From positions 1 through 64,000 of the forward strand of contig NZ_NTMR01000016.1 in NCBI RefSeq assembly GCF_002307495.1: a DNA stretch of 64,000 bases. Reading direction: 5' to 3'. The stretch comes from Pseudomonas abyssi (GTDB lineage Bacteria > Pseudomonadota > Gammaproteobacteria > Pseudomonadales > Pseudomonadaceae). Under the pieces are notes generated by a model, which did no database searches, was not told the origin of the DNA, and saw only the letters and a program-made list of their open reading frames with translations. Positions 49,843 to 58,077 of this stretch are shown here, one piece after another. Position 1 is the first letter of the stretch. Every line of letters starts with the position of its first letter. Position numbers and translations under genes: made by a program.

Positions 49843-49937
49843 CACGGCATGCCGTGACCGGACGGCCTTGCAGACGGCGCTGGGCGAGGTGGTCGAGATC
49901 GCGCGGTGGAGAAGCCTGTGGCGTTCTCCACCCTACG
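49843..49937. repeat. Palindrome copy 2 and REP-like hairpin
   Basis: CACGGCATGCCGTG at 49843-49856 repeats 81-94. Further on, GGTGGAGAA (49905-49913) pairs with TTCTCCACC (49924-49932), followed by CTACG; this is the partner of the hairpin at 1444-1476. Together they fill most of the 114-bp gap between oprN and pauR, both ending here. Confidence 0.6.
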
Positions 49938-49953
49938 ACCCACGGGCGAGCGC

Positions 49954-50502
49954 TTAGAAGTTCGCGGGCGTGGTCGCGCTGATCAGCAGACAGGGCTCGT
50001 CAAAGGGATTGCGGAAGCGGTGCGGCTGGCTGCTGTCGAAGTAGTAGCTGTCACCGGTCTCCAGCACATAGACCTCGCTGCCGACGGTGACCTCCAGTTG
50101 GCCGCTGACCACGGTGCCGGCTTCTTCGCCTTCGTGGTTGAGCATGTCCGGGCCGGTATCGGAGCCGGGTGGGTAGGTCTCGTTGAGGAAGGCGAAGGCG
50201 CGGTTCGGGTGGCCTTTGCCAACCAGCTTCATGGTCACTTCATTGCTGCCGATATCGAGCAGCTCGTCGGCGCGGTAGATCACCTGGCGCTGGCTGTCCT
50301 GTTCGAGCTCCAGGGAGAAGAAGTCGACCAGTGACATGGGGATGCCCGAAAGCACTTTTTTCAGGGAGCTGACCGAGGGGCTGACGCTGTTCTTCTCGAT
50401 CATGGAGATGGTGCTGTTGGTGACGCCGGCGCGCTTGGCCAGTTCACGCTGGGACAAGCCCTTGAGTTTACGAATGGTTTTGAGACGGGCACCAACGTCC
50501 AA
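49954..50502 (-). CDS. pauR: PauR-like XRE/cupin repressor of polyamine catabolism
   Basis: A 182-residue regulator with an XRE HTH (about residues 6-60: LKTIRKLKGLSQRELAKRAGVTNSTISMIEKN) and a C-terminal cupin (about 105-175: HEGEEAGTVVSGQLEVTVG). From memory it matches P. aeruginosa PauR (PA5301), which lies next to dadX, in length and sequence; PauR represses polyamine catabolism genes and is released by putrescine or cadaverine. I use TTG at 50502 as start, with GGAGGAAG at good spacing; longer frames lack a site and conserved residues. Confidence 0.88.
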   Translation of the reverse strand: MDVGARLKTIRKLKGLSQRELAKRAGVTNSTISMIEKNSVSPSVSSLKKVLSGIPMSLVDFFSLELEQDSQRQVIYRADELLDIGSNEVTMKLVGKGHPNRAFAFLNETYPPGSDTGPDMLNHEGEEAGTVVSGQLEVTVGSEVYVLETGDSYYFDSSQPHRFRNPFDEPCLLISATTPANF

Positions 50503-50617
50503 TGGCTGCTTCCTCCGGCGGGTGGTGAGAGTGAACGCTCGATCCGGCGTTCGACCGGGGGATAATTGCACGACTGTTCAGAATTTTCAACGGCTGTGCA
50601 ATCTAGCGGACCACCTT

Positions 50618-51685
50618 TCAGTCGCAGTAGTGACGGGGTACGCGGTTCAGGTTGCAGAACAGCTGGTAGGGAATGCTGTCGGCCCAGGCGGCGACCTCGC
50701 TGGCATTCAGACCTTCGCCCCACAGGGTCACCTCGCTGCCCAGCCCACTGCCCGGCAGCTCGGTCAGGTCCACCGTCAGCATGTCCATCGACACGCGACC
50801 GATCAGCTGGCTGCGCTGGCCGTCGATCAACACCGGCGTCCCGTCTTTGGCATGGCGCGGATAGCCGTCGGCGTAGCCCATGGCAACCACGCCGACGCGG
50901 GTCGGCCGGGTGGTAACAAAGCGTGAGCCATAGCCAATCGGCTCGCCGACCGGTAGCTCGCGAGTGGCGATGATACGTGAGCGCAGCTGCATGACCGGGC
51001 GCAGCTGGGCGGCCTGTTCCTGCTCGAATTCAAATGGCGTTGCACCGTAGAGCATGATGCCCGGGCGCAGCCAGTCGTGATGGGCTTGCGGCCAGGCCAG
51101 GATGCCGGGTGAGTTGCACAGGCTGGCCGGACCCTCAAGGCCGGCGGTGGCGGCGGCAAAGGTCGCCAGTTGCTGTTCAGTACGCCCGGTCTCGGGCTCG
51201 TCGGCGCGCGAGAAATGGGTGATCTTGCTCAGGCTGGCGACCTGCGGCAAGGCGGCCAGACGCTGCCAGATGCTGGCGTATTCATCCGGGCTGAAGCCGA
51301 CGCGGTGCATGCCGCTGTCGAGCTTCAGCCAGATGTGCAACGGGCGGCTAAGGGTGGCGTCCTGCAGCTGCAGTAGTTGCTCTTCATGGTGCAGCACGGC
51401 CCAGAGGTCGTGCTCGGCCAGTAGCGGCAGCTCATCGGCCTCAAACCAGCCTTCGAGCAGCAGGATCGGCTGACGGATGCCCGCGGCGCGCAGTTCCAGT
51501 GCTTCCTCGATACAGGCCACGGCGAAGGCGTCGGCATCGTGCAGGGCCGCAGCGCAGCGCAGCGCGCCATGCCCATAGGCGTTGGCCTTGATCACCGCGA
51601 AGGCGCGGCAGCCGGACAGGGACTTGGCCAGCTGGTAGTTGTGACGCAGGGCAGACAGGTCAATCAGGGCGTGGGCTGGGCGCAT
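50618..51685 (-). CDS. dadX: Catabolic alanine racemase DadX
   Basis: A 355-residue PLP enzyme. [15 protein letters not shown] (PLP lysine at about residue 33) is the cofactor site; the second catalytic tyrosine is in PIGYGSRF (about 252). It converts L-alanine into D-alanine in the cytoplasm, feeding DadA. The ATG at 51685 is used; a TTG two codons upstream is unlikely. It follows ridA and dadA but is separated from them by a terminator, so its transcription may come from read-through or its own promoter. Confidence 0.92.
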   Translation of the reverse strand: MRPAHALIDLSALRHNYQLAKSLSGCRAFAVIKANAYGHGALRCAAALHDADAFAVACIEEALELRAAGIRQPILLLEGWFEADELPLLAEHDLWAVLHHEEQLLQLQDATLSRPLHIWLKLDSGMHRVGFSPDEYASIWQRLAALPQVASLSKITHFSRADEPETGRTEQQLATFAAATAGLEGPASLCNSPGILAWPQAHHDWLRPGIMLYGATPFEFEQEQAAQLRPVMQLRSRIIATRELPVGEPIGYGSRFVTTRPTRVGVVAMGYADGYPRHAKDGTPVLIDGQRSQLIGRVSMDMLTVDLTELPGSGLGSEVTLWGEGLNASEVAAWADSIPYQLFCNLNRVPRHYCD

Positions 51686-51702
51686 GGGCAAGGCATCTTG
51701 AA

Positions 51703-51730
51703 TAAAAAAGACGGGGCAAATTGCCCCGTC
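51703..51730 (-). terminator. Intrinsic terminator between ridA and dadX
   Basis: On the minus strand, GACGGGGCAATTTGCCCCGTC forms an 8-10 bp stem and is followed by TTTTTTATT. This is a full Rho-independent terminator for the dadA-ridA transcript, 18 bp before the dadX start codon. Confidence 0.85.
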
Positions 51731-51798
51731 AGAATATCAGACACCACTGAACGCGTGGGAGCGGTGACTGAGAGGGTGAAACAGGTTTTGCCGCAACC

Positions 51799-52158
51799 TC
51801 AGGGCAGTGCAGCAACCACTGACATCTCGACCAGAATCTCCGGCTCGCAGAGCTTGGCTTCGACGGTTGCACGGGCCGGTGCGGTACCGGCGGGCAGCCA
51901 CTGATCCCAGACGCTGTTCATGGCTTCAAAGTCGGCGTCGATATCTTTCAGGTAAATGGTCACCGACAGGATATTGGTCTTGTCGGTACCGGCTTCGGCC
52001 AGCAGTTTTTCAATTTCCTGCAGGGTGCTGCGGGTCTGCTCGGCGGCGTCCTTGGCAAGGTCGTCATCGGCGGCCACCTGACCGGCAAGGTAGACCGTGT
52101 TCTGGTGTATCACGATCTGGCTCATGCGGTGGTTAGTGTGCAGACGCTGGATGGCCAT
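51799..52158 (-). CDS. RidA family reactive-intermediate deaminase
   Basis: A 119-residue YjgF/RidA protein: N-terminal substrate loop, [12 protein letters not shown] (about 23-34), [18 protein letters not shown] (about 63-80), and ending [23 protein letters not shown] with the conserved Arg and Glu. Such enzymes hydrolyse imines released by amino-acid oxidases; next to dadA it would clear the imine of D-alanine. Equivalent of PA5303. Its start overlaps dadA by 26 bp. ATG 52158 has AAGGAA about 10 bp upstream. Confidence 0.9.
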   Translation of the reverse strand: MAIQRLHTNHRMSQIVIHQNTVYLAGQVAADDDLAKDAAEQTRSTLQEIEKLLAEAGTDKTNILSVTIYLKDIDADFEAMNSVWDQWLPAGTAPARATVEAKLCEPEILVEMSVVAALP

Positions 52159-53434
52159 GGTGCTGGTGTTCCTTGTGGTTGGTGTAGCGGTCAAAGCTGT
52201 AATCGCCGGCGTTCAGCGCCGGCTTTTCGCCGGACAGCAGGTCAGCCAGCAGTTTGCTGGAGCCGCAGGACATGGTCCAGCCCAGGGTGCCGTGACCGGT
52301 GTTGAAATACAGGTTGCGCAGGCGGCTGGCGCCGATGATTGGCGTGCCGTCCGGGGTCATCGGGCGGAAGCCGGTCCAGAAGGTGGCTTCGGCAACCTTG
52401 CCGCCCTGCGGGAACAGGTCGGAGACAACCATTTCCAGGGTCGCGCGGCGCTTCTCTTTGAGGGTGTCGTCAAAGCCGGTCAGCTCGGCCATGCCGCCCA
52501 CGCGGATGCGATCGGCAAAGCGGGTGACGGCAACCTTGTAGGTTTCGTCCATGATGGTTGAAACCGGTGCCATGGCGTCGTTGGCCACCGGCAGGGTCAG
52601 CGAGTAACCCTTGACCGGGTAGATCGGTAGGTCAAAGCCGAGCGGGCGGGCCAGCTTGGGCGAGTAGCTGCCGAGGGCCAGCACGTAACGGTCGGCGGTC
52701 AGTACTTCGCCGCTTTCCAGGCGTACGCCGTTGATTTGCGCGCCATCGCTGAGCAGCTCGTCAATCGCGCAGTTGTAGCGGAATTCGACGCCCAGCTCGG
52801 CGGCTTTGGCGGCCAGGCGGGTGGTGAACAGGTGGCAGTCGCCGGTCTCGTCGTTCGGCAGGCGCAGGCCGCCGACGATCTTGTCGGCGCTGGCGGCCAG
52901 ACCCGGCTCGACGCGCACGCAGCCGTCGCGGTCGAGCACTTCGTAGGGTACGCCGCAGCGTTCGAGTACGGCGATATCCTGGGCAGCGGCGTCCATCTGC
53001 TTCTGGGTACGGAATACCTGCAGGGTGCCCTGTTCGCGGTGTTCGTAGTCGACGCTGTTGTCGCTGCGCAGATCCATCAGGCAGTCGCGGCTGTATTCGG
53101 CCAGGCGCATCATGCGCTCCTTGTTGATCGCATAACGGGCTTCGGTGCAGTTGGCCAGCATCTGCACCATCCAGCGGTACTGGTGCGGGTCGCTGGTCGG
53201 GCGGATGGACAGCGGCGGGTGCTTGGCCAGCATCCACTTGACGGCCTTGAACGGCACGCCCGGTGCAGCCCACGGGGCGGAGTAGCCGGGGGAGATCATG
53301 CCGGCGTTGCCGAAGCTGGTTTCCAGACCGGCACCCGGCTGGCGATCAACCACGGTGACCTGATGGCCGGCGCGGGCCAGATACCAGGCGCTGGTAACGC
53401 CGATGACGCCACTGCCGAGGATGAGAACCTGCAT
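52133..53434 (-). CDS. dadA: D-amino acid dehydrogenase, small subunit DadA
   Basis: A 433-residue FAD flavoprotein, N-terminal dinucleotide fold [28 protein letters not shown] (about residues 3-30), then [22 protein letters not shown] and C-terminal [21 protein letters not shown]. It oxidises D-alanine and other D-amino acids to the keto acid at the inner membrane, passing electrons to the respiratory chain. It is divergent from lrp, its known activator in P. aeruginosa, with 143 bp between. Confidence 0.95.
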   Translation of the reverse strand: MQVLILGSGVIGVTSAWYLARAGHQVTVVDRQPGAGLETSFGNAGMISPGYSAPWAAPGVPFKAVKWMLAKHPPLSIRPTSDPHQYRWMVQMLANCTEARYAINKERMMRLAEYSRDCLMDLRSDNSVDYEHREQGTLQVFRTQKQMDAAAQDIAVLERCGVPYEVLDRDGCVRVEPGLAASADKIVGGLRLPNDETGDCHLFTTRLAAKAAELGVEFRYNCAIDELLSDGAQINGVRLESGEVLTADRYVLALGSYSPKLARPLGFDLPIYPVKGYSLTLPVANDAMAPVSTIMDETYKVAVTRFADRIRVGGMAELTGFDDTLKEKRRATLEMVVSDLFPQGGKVAEATFWTGFRPMTPDGTPIIGASRLRNLYFNTGHGTLGWTMSCGSSKLLADLLSGEKPALNAGDYSFDRYTNHKEHQHHGHPASAH

Positions 53435-53577
53435 GACATTGCTCCCGGAAAATAACCTGTGAATTTGCCCTTAGGCGATATTGCTATTCTATGGCAAGTG
53501 ATCTGGTCTGATTTTTCGTTTATTTTGCCTGTTACAGAGCAAGATTCTTTTGTGAGTACGTTTTTCAGGGGTATTTC

Positions 53578-54072
53578 ATGAAAACCAGAAAGGCCTCCAG
53601 TCGCGAGCTGGATCGGATTGACCGCCACATCCTGCAATTGCTGCAGGAAGAGGGGCGGATGTCCTATGTGGAGCTGGGCGAGCGTGTGGGGCTGTCGACC
53701 ACGCCCTGCATGGAGCGGGTAAAGCGCCTGGAGCGGGAGAAGTTCATCCTCGGTTACGGCGCACGGTTGAATCCGCAGAAGCTGCAGGCCAACCTGCTGG
53801 TGTTTGTCGAGATCAGCCTGTACTCCAAGTCGGCCGACATCTTTGATGATTTTCGCCGCGCGGCAACCAAACTGCCTCACGTGCTGGAATGCCACCTGGT
53901 GTCCGGCGACTTCGATTACCTGATCAAGGCGCGGATTTCCGAGATGGCGTCCTACCGCAAGCTGCTCGGCGACATTCTGCTGCGCCTGCCCGGGGTGCGG
54001 GAATCGAAAAGCTACATTGTTATGGAAGAACTGAAAGAGACACTGGCGCTGCCCATTCCCGAGTCGGACTGA
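53578..54072 (+). CDS. lrp: Lrp family regulator (DadR/Lrp)
   Basis: A 164-residue regulator: AsnC-type HTH in residues about 10-60 (ELDRIDRHILQLLQEEGRMSYVELGERVGLSTTPCMERVKRLE) and RAM ligand domain (about 70-150, VLECHLVSGDFDYLIKARISEM). It is Lrp-like in P. aeruginosa position (PA5308), where it activates dadAX when L-alanine is bound. GGGGT lies about 6 bp before the ATG. Divergent from dadA and followed by the FAD oxidoreductase gene. Confidence 0.92.
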   Translation: MKTRKASSRELDRIDRHILQLLQEEGRMSYVELGERVGLSTTPCMERVKRLEREKFILGYGARLNPQKLQANLLVFVEISLYSKSADIFDDFRRAATKLPHVLECHLVSGDFDYLIKARISEMASYRKLLGDILLRLPGVRESKSYIVMEELKETLALPIPESD

Positions 54073-54171
54073 GCGGGATTGTCGGGGCGCTGGTATCTGG
54101 TTATGCTGGCGTCAATTTTTATTTACGGTGTTTCACGATTTCAAACGCCACGACCGCGAACGGATAACCCC

Positions 54172-55476
54172 ATGCTGCGCAGCGCAACCCATACCCATGA
54201 GCACGCCCCCTCCTATTACGCCGCCACTGCCAACCAGCAGCTTGGGCTGCCGGTGTTGCAGGGCGAGGAACAGGCGGATGTCTGCATCGTCGGCGGTGGC
54301 TTTACCGGCGTCAACACGGCGCTGGAGTTGGCCGAACGCGGCCTTTCGGTGGTGCTGCTGGAGGCGCATCAGATCGGTTGGGGTGCCAGCGGGCGCAATG
54401 GCGGTCAACTGATTCGCGGCGTTGGTCACGATGTTGACCGGTTTGAAAAGCAGATTGGCGCGGACGGTGTGCGCAATCTGAAGCTGATGGGCATCGAGGC
54501 GGTCGAGATCGTTACCGAGCGCATCGCGCGCTTCAACATCGATTGCGATCTGACCATGGGTTACTGCGACCTGGCCAACAAGCCGGCGCACATGGAAGGC
54601 TTTCTGGCGGACCGCGAGGAGCTTGAATCCTTGGGCTACCGCCATGAAATGACGCTGATCGAGCGCGAGCAGCTGCACAGCGTGGTCGGCTCCGATCAAT
54701 ATATCGGCGGCATGACGGACATGGGGTCCGGCCACCTGCATCCGCTCAATCTGGTGCTGGGCGAGGCAGCCGCTGCCCGCCAGCTGGGCGCGCGGCTGTT
54801 CGAGCATTCGCCGGTCAGTCGCATCGACTACGGCGACACCATTAGCGTCCACACGGCGACTGGGTGCGTGCATGCCAAGCAACTGGTGCTGGGTTGCAAT
54901 GCCTATATGGGGCAGCTCAATCCCAAGTTGGGCGGTACGGTGATTCCGGCTGGCAGCTATGTCATCGCCACCGAGCCGCTGGGCGAGGAACGGGCGCGCA
55001 GCCTGATTCCGCAGAACATGGCGCTGTGTGATCAGCGCGTGGCGTTGGATTACTACCGTCTCTCGGCGGACCACCGCCTGCTGTTTGGCGGTGCCTGTCA
55101 TTATTCGGGGCGCGACCCGGCGGATATCGCCGCTTACATGCGCCCCAAGATGCTCAAGGTGTTCCCGCAGCTGGCCGATGTGAAAGTCGAATACCAGTGG
55201 GGCGGCATGATCGGCATCGGCGCCAACCGCCTGCCGCAGATTGGCCGGCTCGATGAGCAGCCCAACGTGTTCTACGCCCAGGCCTACTCCGGTCACGGCG
55301 TCAACGCCACCCACCTGGCCGCGCGTCTGCTGGCCGAAGCCATCGCCACCCAGGCCAGTACCGGCTTCGATATTTTTGCCAAGGTGCCGCACATGGCCTT
55401 CCCTGGCGGCCAGCGCTTCCGCGCCCCGCTGCTGGCGATGGGCATGTTGTGGGAGCGCACCAAGGAGCTGTTTTAG
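54172..55476 (+). CDS. FAD-dependent amine oxidoreductase (PauB-like)
   Basis: A 434-residue DAO-family protein with N-terminal FAD motif DVCIVGGGFTGVNTALELAERG (about residues 36-57) and EAHQIGWGASGRNGGQL (about 63-79). Its position next to lrp matches PA5309 (PauB4), one of several gamma-glutamylputrescine oxidases, and pauR lies nearby. Oxidation of gamma-glutamylated polyamines is thus the best guess. ATG 54172 is 3' of a longer open frame (54079) that overlaps nothing but lacks a site. Confidence 0.87.
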   Translation: MLRSATHTHEHAPSYYAATANQQLGLPVLQGEEQADVCIVGGGFTGVNTALELAERGLSVVLLEAHQIGWGASGRNGGQLIRGVGHDVDRFEKQIGADGVRNLKLMGIEAVEIVTERIARFNIDCDLTMGYCDLANKPAHMEGFLADREELESLGYRHEMTLIEREQLHSVVGSDQYIGGMTDMGSGHLHPLNLVLGEAAAARQLGARLFEHSPVSRIDYGDTISVHTATGCVHAKQLVLGCNAYMGQLNPKLGGTVIPAGSYVIATEPLGEERARSLIPQNMALCDQRVALDYYRLSADHRLLFGGACHYSGRDPADIAAYMRPKMLKVFPQLADVKVEYQWGGMIGIGANRLPQIGRLDEQPNVFYAQAYSGHGVNATHLAARLLAEAIATQASTGFDIFAKVPHMAFPGGQRFRAPLLAMGMLWERTKELF

Positions 55477-55558
55477 CTGACTGTCAGGGAGGCGCGGGTC
55501 GCCGACAGCGGTGCAGTACCATGGGGTGCCTGCCTGGGCGCGATACGCCAACAGGTCG

Positions 55559-56266
55559 CTAGCTTTTGTCCCAGTCGATGGTAGAGCTCATGTAGAAATT
55601 GGTCTCGTTCATCTCATTGACCATCTTGCTCAGGCGGCGCCGGCTTACAAGGGAAATGCCGTGGCGGGTGTTCCAGGATGTCGGTACCAGTGTGGCTCCA
55701 TCCTCGTTGCTTTTAATGTAAAAGCTGCGCCGCGCATTGACCGGGCGCGGTTCTGGCCCATACAGGGCGATCAGTTCAATCGTCAGGCAGGTGAACTCGA
55801 TATCCGCGTCAGGCAGACTGCCATGCATCGGAATGCCCGCCTCGTAGGCCAGACGCAGCACCAGGTCTCTGAAGGTCCCGATATGCATGTACTCGCCTGA
55901 CAGCAAGGGGCCCTGGCGGGTATTCTCGTGCAGCTCCTGATGGGGGATAGATACCTGCTTGCGACTGTTCTCGTGCTCCTCGGGTACCTCTTGCTCAAAT
56001 TCCGTGACGTCCATGACAACGGTGCCGCGCGACGTTTCCAGCTTGGCCAGAACGTATTCCACATAGATGGCTTCCTGGCTCATGTTGCTGATAATGCACA
56101 GGGCATCCAGATCCTTTTTTCTGCCCCGGTTGATGAGCATTCTGGGTGTACGTTGTCGTCTAAATCCCAAGTACAGCAACTGCGCGTAGATGATCCATAT
56201 CAGCAAGGTGGCGATGCTGACGCCTACGCTGACTACCGCTTGATTATCCTTGATCCATTCAATCAT
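55559..56266 (-). CDS. Conserved-looking membrane-anchored protein of unknown function
   Basis: A 235-residue protein I do not recognise. One N-terminal helix (about residues 10-32, SVGVSIATLLIWIIYAQLLYLGF) is followed by a charged segment (RRQRTPRMLINRGRKKD) and a soluble domain rich in beta-strand pattern, with FEQEVPEEHENSR and two Arg-rich blocks. AAAGGAG 14 bp before ATG 56266 supports the start. It stands alone between the FAD oxidoreductase and RNase J-like genes, convergent with the former. Cytoplasmic location of the domain is the positive-inside expectation. Confidence 0.75.
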   Translation of the reverse strand: MIEWIKDNQAVVSVGVSIATLLIWIIYAQLLYLGFRRQRTPRMLINRGRKKDLDALCIISNMSQEAIYVEYVLAKLETSRGTVVMDVTEFEQEVPEEHENSRKQVSIPHQELHENTRQGPLLSGEYMHIGTFRDLVLRLAYEAGIPMHGSLPDADIEFTCLTIELIALYGPEPRPVNARRSFYIKSNEDGATLVPTSWNTRHGISLVSRRRLSKMVNEMNETNFYMSSTIDWDKS

Positions 56267-56449
56267 GAGTCTGACGGATCTCCTTTTTACAGGTGAAACC
56301 GATAACGCCGTTGCGCTGTGGACAACAGGTTCGACTATTTGATTCACACAAAGCGCCGCCGCTAGGCTGGCGGCGGTATTGCCCTGCACGCGATGATGTA
56401 TTGACCGTCGAACGTTATTGGCTGCAGAGGGGCAGCGCCGGCGCGTGGG

Positions 56450-57790
56450 TCACGGCTCGGTGAGGTTGTTCAGCCCCCACGGCAACTCGGCGACTCTGGC
56501 CGGTTTTCCGCTGAGGTCGATCAGATCGCCGTTGGCCGGGATCAGCCCGCTCAGGCCCAGTTCACGGCCCAGCGCCATGTGTGCCTGCTGGTGATAAGGT
56601 TCGCCGTGTACCGGTAGCAGATGACGTGCCTTGAGCCAGCCGTAAAGCTGGCGCAGGTCATCCTGTGGCGGGTGACCCGAGGCGTGAACAGCGGGTTGCA
56701 TATCATCGTCGATCAGCTCGACGCCCTGCTCTTTCAGGCCCTGCTTGATGCGCGCCAGAGCCTCCTCGTTGCCGGGAATCAGGCGCGAGGAGAACACCAC
56801 GGTATCGCCGGGCTCCAGGCTCAGGTGTGGGTGGTTGCCGCTGGCTAGGCGGCCCAGGGCGGCGGCTGGTTCGCCCTGGCTGCCGGTGCAGATCCACAGC
56901 TGCTGCTCACGCGGCAGGTGGCCCAGCTCCCAGGGGCCGATAAAACCGGGTCGGCTGTTCAGGTAGCCTTGCGCCCGGCCAAAGCCATGCATGCTGACCA
57001 GGCTGCGCCCCAGCAGCGCGGCGTAGCGGCCGCAATCAAAGGCGATCTCGGCCAGGCTGTGCAGCCGTGCCAGATTGCTGGCAAAGCAGGTGACGATCAC
57101 CCGCTGACGGCAGGGCCGAATGGCGTCCTGCAGCCCATTCTGCACCGCGGCCTCGGAGCGGCTGGCGCCGGCCACCGGCGCGTTAGTCGAGTCGCCGATG
57201 ATCACATCCACGCCCTGGCGCCCGAGCGCCTGCAATCGCGCCTGCGCGGTCAGGCCGCCGACCAGCGGCTGCGGGTCGAGCTTCCAGTCGCCACTGTGAT
57301 ACAGGCGTTTGCCGGCCACCTCCAGCACAATAGCGTGCGACTCGGGAATCGAGTGGGTGACCGGAATCCACTCGGCCTGAAAGGCGCCGATGCCGACCGG
57401 CTCCAGCGGACGAATTTCCTGCAGGCGTGGCCAGCTCAGGCCCGGATCGAGCTTGGCGCGAATCAGTTGGGCGGCAAAGGGGCTGGCGTAAATCGGGCAG
57501 TCGAGCGCGCGCCATAGATGCGGGATGGCACCGATGTGGTCTTCGTGGCCGTGGGTAATCAGCAGAGCCGACAGCTTGATGTCGTGTCGCTCCAGAGCCG
57601 CCAGGCTAGGCACTGACACGCTGTTTCGCCCACTGGGCGTGGGGGTCAGCGCGAAGCCACAGTCCACCGCAATCCACTCGCCGCCCGAGCCGTAAAGGTA
57701 GAAATTGGCCCCGAACATGCCCGCGCCGCCGAGGGCCACAAACCAGGGGCCGGGCTGGCGGTGGAGTTGGTCGAAACGTGGGGCGGGCAT
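56450..57790 (-). CDS. Ribonuclease J-like MBL-fold protein
   Basis: A 446-residue metallo-beta-lactamase protein: THGHEDHIG (about residues 78-86), VTHSIPESHAI (about 142-152), HSGDWKLD (about 164-171), a beta-CASP domain with CTGSQGEPAAAL (about 302-313), and final HASGHPPQDDL and LPVHGEPYH. GSQGE and SIPES are signatures of RNase J rather than CPSF-like proteins. It lacks the about 100-residue C-terminal domain of Bacillus RNase J1. RNase J is uncommon in gammaproteobacteria, so its presence is notable. Confidence 0.85.
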   Translation of the reverse strand: MPAPRFDQLHRQPGPWFVALGGAGMFGANFYLYGSGGEWIAVDCGFALTPTPSGRNSVSVPSLAALERHDIKLSALLITHGHEDHIGAIPHLWRALDCPIYASPFAAQLIRAKLDPGLSWPRLQEIRPLEPVGIGAFQAEWIPVTHSIPESHAIVLEVAGKRLYHSGDWKLDPQPLVGGLTAQARLQALGRQGVDVIIGDSTNAPVAGASRSEAAVQNGLQDAIRPCRQRVIVTCFASNLARLHSLAEIAFDCGRYAALLGRSLVSMHGFGRAQGYLNSRPGFIGPWELGHLPREQQLWICTGSQGEPAAALGRLASGNHPHLSLEPGDTVVFSSRLIPGNEEALARIKQGLKEQGVELIDDDMQPAVHASGHPPQDDLRQLYGWLKARHLLPVHGEPYHQQAHMALGRELGLSGLIPANGDLIDLSGKPARVAELPWGLNNLTEP

Positions 57791-57849
57791 GCGGATCTCT
57801 CTGCGGGTCAGGTCAGCGGGAACTCACAGCTTCAAGCCTCAAGCCGTAA

Positions 57850-57900
57850 GCTGCAAGTAAAACCCGTGTGGCGTTGAATCGTGCGGGTTTTACTTGCAGC
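57850..57900. terminator. 17-bp perfect stem hairpin
   Basis: GCTGCAAGTAAAACCCG (57850-57866) pairs with CGGGTTTTACTTGCAGC (57884-57900), loop 17. The arms contain the heptamer theme CTTGCAG. It lies 5' of the RNase J-like gene and 3' of the SpmAB-like gene; no T-run follows. Confidence 0.6.
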
Positions 57901-57966
57901 AACAGGAGGCAGTAAAAGTGAGCAGAAAACAGTTGCTGTTTCTGCGACCGAGCGCACCCTGATTAA

Positions 57967-58029
57967 GCTTGCAGCTTGCAGCTTGCAGCTTGCAGCTTGC
58001 AGCTTGCAGCTTGCAGCTTGCAGCTTGCA
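57967..58029. repeat. Heptamer array (GCTTGCA)x9
   Basis: Nine exact copies of GCTTGCA. Between the array and the SpmAB-like stop codon (58078) come two copies of GCCATCCGCCTTGCAGC separated by more of the same unit. Exact identity implies recent expansion by slippage. Confidence 0.95.
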
Positions 58030-58077
58030 GGGGGCGGCCATCCGCCTTGCAGCTTGCAGCCATCCGCCTTGCAGCTG

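Noticed and set aside
54133-55551. 472-codon frame opposite the FAD oxidoreductase gene
   Set aside because: No motif; the plus-strand gene has a clear FAD-binding site and start.
57967-58029. Possible CRISPR-like array
   Set aside because: The units are 7 bp, contiguous and without spacers; there are no cas genes. It is a simple-sequence repeat.
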